Of a stretch of DNA of 46,164 nucleotides, positions 40,594 through 46,164 are shown piece after piece. The translations under genes and the position numbers were made by a program. This DNA comes from JAAZAI01 sp050942875. Its GTDB lineage: Bacteria; Verrucomicrobiota; Kiritimatiellia; RFP12; UBA3636. The stretch's first letter is position 1. Every line of letters starts with the position of its first letter. The notes under the pieces are model-generated. The model was not told the origin of the DNA. It did no database searches and was given only the letters and a program-made list of their open reading frames with translations. The DNA is taken from NCBI GenBank assembly GCA_050942875.1, contig JBMNOD010000019.1, positions 1 through 46,164 of the forward strand. Reading direction: 5' to 3'.

Positions 40594-41606
40594 TCATCGT
40601 ACTCAAGAACGGAACCCTCAAGCCGCGCGTGCAGGACATTTGCGAGCTGTTGCAAAAGAAATACGGCGTCGCCACCCATCCGATCTACGGATCGGAATCG
40701 ACCATCATCGGCCTTGTCGGCGACACGAGCCTCATCCCGGTGGCTGAAATCGAGATGATCGAGGAAGCCGATCGCGTGCTCAAGGTGCAGGAGCCGTACA
40801 AGCGCGCGAACCGCAAGTTCCATCCCGACAACACGATCATCGGCGTCGGCGAGAACCGGATTGGCGACCGGCGCGTCGTCGTCTGCGCCGGCCCTTGCGC
40901 GGTGGAGTCGGAGGAGCAGATCCTGGTGATCGCCGATGCGGTGAAGCGCCATGGCGCGACGATGCTGCGCGGCGGCGCGTTCAAGCCCCGCACCTCGCCA
41001 TACGCCTTCCAGGGGCTGAAGGCGGAAGGGCTGCTCTATTTGAAGAAGGCGCGCCAGGCCACGGGGCTTCCCGTCGTTTCCGAAATCACGAACCCGTCGC
41101 AGGTGGACATGTTCGTGGATTTCGTGGACGTGATCCAGGTCGGGGCGCGCAACATGCAGAACTTCGAGCTGCTCAAGGAGCTGGGGCAGATCCGCAAGCC
41201 GATCCTGCTCAAGCGCGGCTTCTCGAATTCGATCGCCGAGCTGCTGATGTCCGCGGAGTACATCATGTCGGGCGGCAACACGGAGGTGATCCTCTGCGAA
41301 CGCGGCATCCGCACCTTCGAGACGGCCACCCGCAACACGCTCGACGTCAGCGCGATTCCGGTGCTCAAGTCCTTGACGCACCTGCCGGTGTTCGTCGATC
41401 CCTCGCACGCCGCCGGCCAGGCCGCGCTGGTGGAGCCGCTTGCGATGGCGGCGATCGCCGCCGGCGCCGACGGTCTTGAGATCGAAGTCCACCACGACCC
41501 GCACAGCGCGCTTTCCGACGGCCCACAGGCGCTCACCCCGCCGGTCTTCGGCGCGCTGATGAAGAAGCTCTCCGCCGTCGCCCAAGCTGTGGGCAGGGAC
41601 TTGTGA
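40590..41606 (+). CDS. aroF: DAHP synthase, type I-beta with N-terminal ferredoxin-like domain
   Basis: Condenses PEP and erythrose-4-phosphate, the first shikimate-pathway step. Residues 1-70 form the ferredoxin-like regulatory domain (MIIVLKNGTLKPRVQDICELLQKKYGVATHPIYGSESTIIGLVGDT) as in Thermotoga-type enzymes, where it mediates Tyr/Phe feedback. The barrel follows: VVVCAGPCAVESEEQIL, MLRGGAFKPRTSPYAFQGL, PVVSEITNPSQVD, IQVGARNMQNFELL, PILLKRGFSNSIAELLMSAEYI, LPVFVDPSHAAGQAALVEPLAMAAIAAGADGLEIEVHHDPHSALSDGPQAL. 338 residues. Last gene of the aro operon. Confidence 0.96.
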   Translation: MIIVLKNGTLKPRVQDICELLQKKYGVATHPIYGSESTIIGLVGDTSLIPVAEIEMIEEADRVLKVQEPYKRANRKFHPDNTIIGVGENRIGDRRVVVCAGPCAVESEEQILVIADAVKRHGATMLRGGAFKPRTSPYAFQGLKAEGLLYLKKARQATGLPVVSEITNPSQVDMFVDFVDVIQVGARNMQNFELLKELGQIRKPILLKRGFSNSIAELLMSAEYIMSGGNTEVILCERGIRTFETATRNTLDVSAIPVLKSLTHLPVFVDPSHAAGQAALVEPLAMAAIAAGADGLEIEVHHDPHSALSDGPQALTPPVFGALMKKLSAVAQAVGRDL

Positions 41607-41607
41607 G

Positions 41608-41870
41608 AGAACGCGGAAGTTGCGTCTGCTGCCTGTGATCCGTTCGCCGAGGTGGACCTGCAGGGCGATGTTGTCGAGCACGTTGGCGAACGCCTGGGCC
41701 CAGACCACGGGGGCGGGTGCGCCGTCGTGGTCGCGGAAGGCCGTTTCGCGCCAGAAGAGGCGCAAGTCGGTTTTGCCGGGAAGGCCTTTCCGGTTTGTCG
41801 TGCGCGTCTTCTCCAGGAGGACGCGCCAATCGGCAAATCTGCCGGCTGCTTGGTCTGATGCTGTCGTCAT
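41608..41870 (-). pseudogene. Truncated N-terminus of a glycyl-radical-enzyme-like gene
   Basis: The minus strand from ATG 41870 (GGGAGG 8 bases upstream) codes MTTASDQAAGRFADWRVLLEKTRTTNRKGLPGKTDLRL, then FWRETAFRDHDGAPAPVVWAQAFANVLDNIALQVHLGERITGSRRNFRV. This resembles the N-terminal helical part of pyruvate formate-lyase-like enzymes (the pattern A-x-x-x-x-L-x-x-I-x-x-x-x-G-E-x-I-x-G). After about 85 residues the frame simply runs antisense through aroF, so the rest (over 600 residues) is lost. Reads as a deletion relic with an intact start. Family call is tentative. Confidence 0.45.
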
Positions 41871-42189
41871 TGCGCTACCCTCCCGCAAAAACCGTGTGGG
41901 AGCTTGCTCTCATAAGTCTAACATCCAAAAACAAGTTTGCCGCCCTCAAGGAGATGTCAGATTCTGAGGATTTGCAGACGTCGCCAACTGGAAGCGGGCT
42001 TTTCATGCGTGACAGTGTGCCACAAGTGCTTCACAAGCCCCACCCTCACCCCCGTACGTGTTGATCGATTGCTGCATGCGTTGCAGAATCGTTCCAAACA
42101 ATGTAAAATGTACGTAGTTTCAGCATCTGAGTTGGAATGCTTTTGATTCCTTATTCTTCTCTTGAGCCTTGAATCCCTAGCTCTTAACC
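41871..42189. other. Spacer between gene relic and SGNH hydrolase
   Basis: Lower GC than the aro operon. Nothing recognised except the promoter at its right end. The small plus-strand frames crossing 41717-42146 have no motif or ribosome site. Confidence 0.4.
42081..42109 (+). promoter_or_regulatory. Promoter of the small SGNH hydrolase gene
   Basis: TTGCAG (42081-42086), 17 bases, TAAAAT (42104-42109), about 80 bases before the ATG. Confidence 0.5.
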
Positions 42190-42816
42190 ATGAAAATCCA
42201 CCTGATCGGCGACAGCATCTCGATTCACTACGGACCGTATCTGGAGCGTGACCTTGAAGGCATCATGACGTATTCTCGAAAGAATGGCGCGGCGGAAGCG
42301 CTTCTGAACCTTGATAAACCGCAAGGCGCAAATGGCGGCGACTCTTCGATGGTGGCGGCCTACTTGAAGGGGTGCCAGCGCGCTGGCGGGATCGATTCCG
42401 ACCTGTTGCTGGTCAACTGCGGCCTCCATGACATCAAGACCGATCCATCCACCGGTGAAAAGCAGGTGCCGCTTGATGCGTATGAACGCAACTTGCGTGA
42501 GATGCTTGAGACGGTCGAGGCGATGCGTATGCGTCCTCGGTTCATCTGGATCCGGACGACGCCTTGCGACGAGGCCGTACACAACAGCCGCCCCGGCATC
42601 AAGTTCTACCGTTTCGCTGCCGATTGTCATGCTTACAATGCCGCAGCGGACAGGATTATGCGCGAAGCTGGCGTTCCGTCGATTGATTTGCACACCTTCA
42701 CGCAGAACCTCGGTCCGGAACTCTACTGCGACCATGTCCATTTTCATGACGCCGTCCGCGAAAAGCAGGCGGCGTTCATCGCTGGCTGGCTTCAGGGTTT
42801 CGTCGTGCGCTCCTGA
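42190..42816 (+). CDS. Cytoplasmic SGNH/GDSL hydrolase
   Basis: A 208-residue esterase-like protein without signal peptide: MKIHLIGDSISIHYG with nucleophile Ser9, an oxyanion-Gly region NGGDSSMVAAYL, LLLVNCGLHDIKTD (block III with Asn) and the C-terminal DHVHFHDAVREKQAAFI (Asp-x-x-His). It begins directly with block I, typical of small intracellular deacetylases for sugars. It sits among gene debris with its own promoter; the IS4 relic begins only a few bases after its stop. Confidence 0.85.
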   Translation: MKIHLIGDSISIHYGPYLERDLEGIMTYSRKNGAAEALLNLDKPQGANGGDSSMVAAYLKGCQRAGGIDSDLLLVNCGLHDIKTDPSTGEKQVPLDAYERNLREMLETVEAMRMRPRFIWIRTTPCDEAVHNSRPGIKFYRFAADCHAYNAAADRIMREAGVPSIDLHTFTQNLGPELYCDHVHFHDAVREKQAAFIAGWLQGFVVRS

Positions 42817-42821
42817 GAGGC

Positions 42822-43304
42822 TTGGAGGCGGCAGGTGCGGATGTCGGCGACAGGGCCTTGTGCGCCTTCGCCTCGATGGCCTTGCTTGTCATGCGCGGCG
42901 CCGACATGGTCAGCCGGCTCAACCAGAGGCGCAAGTTCGACCGGTCCAAGGCGAGGCGCAACGCCGACGGGAGCTGGACGGCCGTCTGGCGCAAAGGCCC
43001 GTACTCGTCCAAGTCTCCGGCAAGCAAGGAGACGTGGGCGAGCCTTCCGGACGAGGCCGCGGTGCGGATCATCGAAGGCGTCGTGGAGTGCAAGGGCGCG
43101 GTCACGAGCTTCAGGCTGTTCCTTGCGCAAAGGCTCGTCGCCGGCAGGCCCGTGGGGATCGCCAACTTCCGGAGGATGCTCTCTTCAATCGCAACGGACC
43201 GGGTGCCCGAGCGCCCCGGAAGGCGCGAGCCCAGGGCCGTGAAGAAGAGACCGAAACCCTATCCGCTATTTTTTCCATGCTGGAAGTGCCGGGGCGGGTT
43301 TTGA
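42822..43304 (+). pseudogene. IS4-family transposase remnant with internal deletion
   Basis: The frame retains three pieces of an IS4-type DDE transposase in order: VGDRALCAFASMALLVMRGADMVSRLNQRRKFD (usual DRxFCSYxxLALL...GV..VFRLHQRR), DGSWTAVWRKGPYS...ASLPDEAAVRIIEGVV (usual W.KP...LPe...VR.i), and the C-terminal RVPERPGRREPRAVKKRPKPYPL. The N-terminus and the block between the second and third pieces, which carries the catalytic Glu and YRxRWxIE, are missing. So it is inactive. No terminal inverted repeats were found by eye. Confidence 0.8.
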
Positions 43305-43569
43305 ACGCAAAAAGGTCGATCGCGACTTGAACTTCGGCGGGAAACGGCCTTCGGAAAAGCTCCTCGGGAAAAATCTTCCCAAGAGAAGTCTTTTGACGCT
43401 CCGCGCGGCGGCGTCACGTCACAAGACGCCCGGAACAGGCCGTTTGGTGGCGGTTTCATCTGGCTGGAAGAGCACTGGGGTGGGATAAGCCTGTTTCGAG
43501 AAAAATGGTTGGGGATGTGGTTCAACATAGTTGCCACACACCCAAATTCTGGGGTGCGAAAGAATCAGC
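43305..43569. other. Gene-free spacer before the restriction-modification block
   Basis: No gene. Contains an imperfect hairpin CTCGGGAA/TTCCCAAG (43363-43384) and probably residual IS flank. Base composition drops toward the methylase gene. Confidence 0.4.
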
Positions 43570-43598
43570 TTCACAGCGTCGTCACGACGTGTTATGCT
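43570..43598 (+). promoter_or_regulatory. Promoter and operator-like palindrome of the methylase gene
   Basis: TTCACA (43570-43575), 17 bases, TATGCT (43593-43598). The spacer holds CGTCGT-C-ACGACG (43577-43589), a perfect 6+1+6 palindrome placed to control RNA polymerase. The ATG with AAAGGAG follows at 43630. Confidence 0.5.
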
Positions 43599-43629
43599 AC
43601 TTATTTATGACTACCAAAGGAGAACGAGT

Positions 43630-45597
43630 ATGGCGCGAACACGAGTTGACACTGACAAGCAAATGTTTTTAGAACTGGACGTGGCCGATGCTGCCGGTTT
43701 ACCGGGTGGTGTTGAGAGTGTTGCATCGGTTTTCCGCAAGCTCTACTACCATCTCTACACGAACAGTCCAGCAAGCCGTGCAGAGCGTATCGCCGCAGAC
43801 CTCTCGCTGTTGCTTCTGCTGAAACTCGCGACGGAAACGTGTGGCAATTCGGATGCACTTACTAGATTCGCTGAAGGCAAAGGGACAAGTACTGAGCTAT
43901 TGATTCCTCTTCTTCGGAACTGCTATCTAGACCTGGTGGATGACAACGACCGCTTCTGCATGGGAGATGATACCCTCAGAGAATGCCTGACAATACTTCG
44001 TCCGGTTTGCCTGTCGACTTCTCCGGCCCATGTTCTCGGCGAAGCATTTCAAGCGTTGATCGGGCCACGCTTGCGCGGGGACAAGGGTCAATTCTTTACG
44101 CCACGCTCGCTTGTACGAGCAATGGTGCGGACGCTTGCACCTCAACCCGACGAGTCGGTTCTTGACCCGGCCTGCGGCACTAGTGGATTTCTCATTGAAG
44201 CACATACGTACCAGACTAGGCTCTCGAACTCACTCTTGGCGACTGGAAAGCTGGTTGGGGTCGACAAAGATCCCGATCTCTATCGTATTTCGAGAGCTCT
44301 TCTTCAGATAGTTTGCGGTAAACGTTCATCCATCCACAACCTCAACTCACTGGATGCATTGACTGGAAGCCATCCGCTTGCTTCACAGCAGTTTGACGTC
44401 ATACTGACAAACCCCCCGTTCGGTTCTCGGGTTGGGCTAAAGGACAAGACCGTTCTCTGTCGATACGACTTCGGCCACCAATGGATTAGTGATCCAAGAA
44501 GCAGCGAGAAGTGGCTTAGAACGGATGTCGTCTCGCCGACACAGGCCCCTCAGCTTCTGTTCCTTGAGCTTTGTATCCGCATGCTGAAACCGGGAGGAAG
44601 GATGGGCATCGTTCTGCCGGAAGGGGTTTTTGGCAACAAGCAGTCGGGATATATCTGGAACTGGGTGCGTTCTCAAGGGCGTATTACAGCCCTTCTTGAC
44701 TGTCCGAGGACCACATTCCAGCCAGGGACCGACACGAAGACGAACGTGCTCTTTTTCCAGAAGGCCAACCCTGTCCCCGAGCCATCTGACCGGGTGTATG
44801 TAGCCGTGCCGTTGCAGTGCGGACATGACCGTCGGGGGCGCACACACTTCAGCGACGGGCGTCCCTATCCAGATGACTTTGCCAACATCACAAAGCCCGG
44901 CGAGAACAGCAACGGGCCATGGCGATTGGTGCGCATATCGGATCCTGAATACTTGGTTCCACGCTATTACCTTGGCGGCACCCGTTCTGCCGAAGAGGAA
45001 TCCCTGGTGTCGAGCGCGGAACTTGTGACTCTCGGCGATCTCAAGCGCCGAGGATGCCTGTCTATCAGGAAGGGGCATGAGTGTGGTTCCGACGTCTATG
45101 GTACAGGCGACATTCCTTTTGTACGCACGTCAGATATCGCCAACTTTGAGATATCGGTGGATCCCACAAAAGCAGTCAGTGAGACCGTCTATGAGGAGTT
45201 CGCCCCACAGCAGAAACTCAAGCCCGGGGATGTCCTGATGGTTGTCGATGGACGGTATCGAATTGGAACCACAGCCCTTCTAACAGAGTCAAATTATAAA
45301 TGCATCGTGCAAAGCCACTTCCGGATTATAAGCCTTTCACCTAAGGCTCCACTCGATCCCTACAGTCTTATGTATGCCCTTAACCTGCCGTCGGTGAAGA
45401 TGCGCATCCGCAATCTAGTCTTCGTGCAGTCTACTCTTGGAACGCTTGGCAACCGATTGCTGGAACTTGAGATTCCGCTCCTACATGGAGATGGACCATG
45501 GAAAGAACGGGTCACGGGATTCAGGGAGGCCTTGAGGAATAGAGATGACGCCTTGGTTCGCCTGCGGCGAATGGTAGGCGCAGAATGCGAGCTATAA
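43630..45597 (+). CDS. Adenine-N6 DNA methylase fused to a specificity (TRD) domain
   Basis: A 655-residue protein of the HsdM type. The helical N-domain (about 20-140) is followed by GDKGQFFTPRSLVRAMVRTL, motif I DPACGTSGFLIEAH (179-192), motif IV NPPFG (261-265), and GGRMGIVLPEGVFGNKQSGYIWNWV. Residues about 455-640 are a single HsdS-like target recognition half: LVTLGDLKRRGCLSIRKGHECG...GDIPFVRTSDIANFEI, LKPGDVLMVVDGRYRIGTTALLTE and LYALNLPSVKMRIRNLVFVQSTLGTLGNRLLELEIPL. It methylates adenine at a sequence chosen by its own TRD. No HsdR is in view. Start at 43630 has AAAGGAGA; the longer frame from 43531 crosses the promoter. Ends 6 bases inside the facing HNH gene. Confidence 0.93.
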   Translation: MARTRVDTDKQMFLELDVADAAGLPGGVESVASVFRKLYYHLYTNSPASRAERIAADLSLLLLLKLATETCGNSDALTRFAEGKGTSTELLIPLLRNCYLDLVDDNDRFCMGDDTLRECLTILRPVCLSTSPAHVLGEAFQALIGPRLRGDKGQFFTPRSLVRAMVRTLAPQPDESVLDPACGTSGFLIEAHTYQTRLSNSLLATGKLVGVDKDPDLYRISRALLQIVCGKRSSIHNLNSLDALTGSHPLASQQFDVILTNPPFGSRVGLKDKTVLCRYDFGHQWISDPRSSEKWLRTDVVSPTQAPQLLFLELCIRMLKPGGRMGIVLPEGVFGNKQSGYIWNWVRSQGRITALLDCPRTTFQPGTDTKTNVLFFQKANPVPEPSDRVYVAVPLQCGHDRRGRTHFSDGRPYPDDFANITKPGENSNGPWRLVRISDPEYLVPRYYLGGTRSAEEESLVSSAELVTLGDLKRRGCLSIRKGHECGSDVYGTGDIPFVRTSDIANFEISVDPTKAVSETVYEEFAPQQKLKPGDVLMVVDGRYRIGTTALLTESNYKCIVQSHFRIISLSPKAPLDPYSLMYALNLPSVKMRIRNLVFVQSTLGTLGNRLLELEIPLLHGDGPWKERVTGFREALRNRDDALVRLRRMVGAECEL

Positions 45598-46164
45598 TCG
45601 CCGTTCAACCGCATAGCCAACACGTCTGAGTATTTCGGCAATCCACGTATAGAAGTCGTCCAAGGTCTTGTTGCCTTGGGCGATATTACAGGCGCGGTGC
45701 GCAAAGCCAACATTGTCGGGTGTGTGCAACCGAGGATTGCTGTGTGATGTCTCGACTTCTGCCTTGCCCCGACGGGCTTCGGAAAACAGATCAAAATCTA
45801 GTGGTTCACGGCAAACCAGGCACGTCGTGCTGCCAATCTGAAACGGACCGAAGAAGGCCTCAAGGTAATTTTGTATATCTTCTGGTGCCTTGGGAGCGTT
45901 GGTCATGCAGTAAGCCTGAAACGTAAGCTTTCGAGCAACTGCCATGCAATCGTCGTAGGTCGCAGCTTTCTCGCGCAGCTTGGCCACAACGACTGGCTTC
46001 AATTTGTTCATATCAAGACCGATCCGCCGGAGTGCACCATCATCAAGCAACATGACCCATCTCCGGATACGGTTCGGGCCGGCATCCTTACTCTTCCAAG
46101 ATGCCCCAGTTGTCATGATGGCGTCCCGTTCAATCTTCTTCGCGACCTTAGGCGCCTCCCGGGA
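45592..46164 (-). CDS. HNH endonuclease, N-terminus beyond window
   Basis: The minus-strand frame is open to the right edge, so the gene is probably partial; an internal ATG at 46116 has no ribosome site. The helical part (RIRRWVMLLDDGALRRIGLDMNKLKPVVVAKLREKAATYDDCM) is followed by an HNH zinc module: CLVC, then ETSHSNPRLHTPDNVGFAHRACNIAQGNKTLDDFYTWI. The His-Asn-His residues lie in SH, DN and HRACN. It meets the methylase gene tail to tail with a 6-base overlap. It may be the restriction partner of that methylase (inference from position). Confidence 0.85.
   Translation of the reverse strand, partial: SREAPKVAKKIERDAIMTTGASWKSKDAGPNRIRRWVMLLDDGALRRIGLDMNKLKPVVVAKLREKAATYDDCMAVARKLTFQAYCMTNAPKAPEDIQNYLEAFFGPFQIGSTTCLVCREPLDFDLFSEARRGKAEVETSHSNPRLHTPDNVGFAHRACNIAQGNKTLDDFYTWIAEILRRVGYAVERRL

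Noticed and set aside
42428..43330. 300-residue plus-strand frame overlapping the SGNH hydrolase and IS4 relic
   Set aside because: Out of frame with both recognised products; Arg-rich shadow.

Overview
The window is a GC-rich bacterial chromosome segment, roughly 46 kb, with dense gene strings separated by unusually repeat-rich spacers. A Kdo transferase (waaA), lipoproteins and Tad-type secretion genes point to a diderm. The sodium-pump decarboxylase subunits, ferredoxin-nitroreductase, DRTGG/PHP signalling cluster, cytoplasmic rhamnosidase and several fused shikimate enzymes fit an anaerobic gut-type member of the PVC group (Kiritimatiellota-like). That placement is an inference from gene style; no rRNA is present to prove it.

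Layout. 1-760 (-): a Y1/REP-type transposase cut by the left edge. 0.95-7.0 kb (+): glmM, a GT4 glycosyltransferase, cpaB, an FHA-cpaF fusion and an orphan OppB-like permease. 7.5-11.8 kb (-): an operon of a small acidic protein, proC, a membrane-anchored Hedgehog-domain protein, a sugar-phosphate isomerase-like protein and a DUF1861-like protein. 12.5-14.3 kb: a DUF4143 ATPase whose promoter is covered by five 23-bp direct repeats, then a 59-residue lipoprotein. 14.7-18.5 kb (+): aldo/keto reductase and alpha-L-rhamnosidase. 18.5-21.0 kb (+): DRTGG, CBS-HATPase, DRTGG and PHP proteins. 21.8-24.7 kb: OadB and a tiny OadG (-), a probable 6S RNA (-) and a secreted SGNH hydrolase (+). 24.8-28.8 kb (-): ferredoxin-nitroreductase, GT2, rnhB, rplS, trmD, rpsP. 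28.9-34.0 kb (+): tRNA-Pro(TGG), GT2, GT4, an unknown protein, waaA, comF-like. 34.2-41.6 kb (+): aromatic amino acid operon aroA, aroC, a dehydroquinase/chorismate mutase/prephenate dehydratase triple fusion, tyrA, an aroE-aroK fusion and DAHP synthase. 41.6-43.3 kb: gene debris (a truncated glycyl-radical-like N-terminus and an IS4 transposase remnant) around a small SGNH hydrolase. 43.6-46.2 kb: a less GC-rich accessory block with a methylase-specificity fusion facing an HNH nuclease cut by the right edge.

How the genes work together. The aro operon covers most of the path from PEP plus erythrose-4-phosphate to prephenate, phenylpyruvate and the tyrosine precursor with few polypeptides; aroB is not here. 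The tRNA-linked glycosyltransferases and waaA form an envelope-glycan block joined by 4-bp overlaps. The spacers share a small set of short motifs, some in the same order at different loci, which looks like a composite dispersed element that tends to sit just past gene 3' ends.
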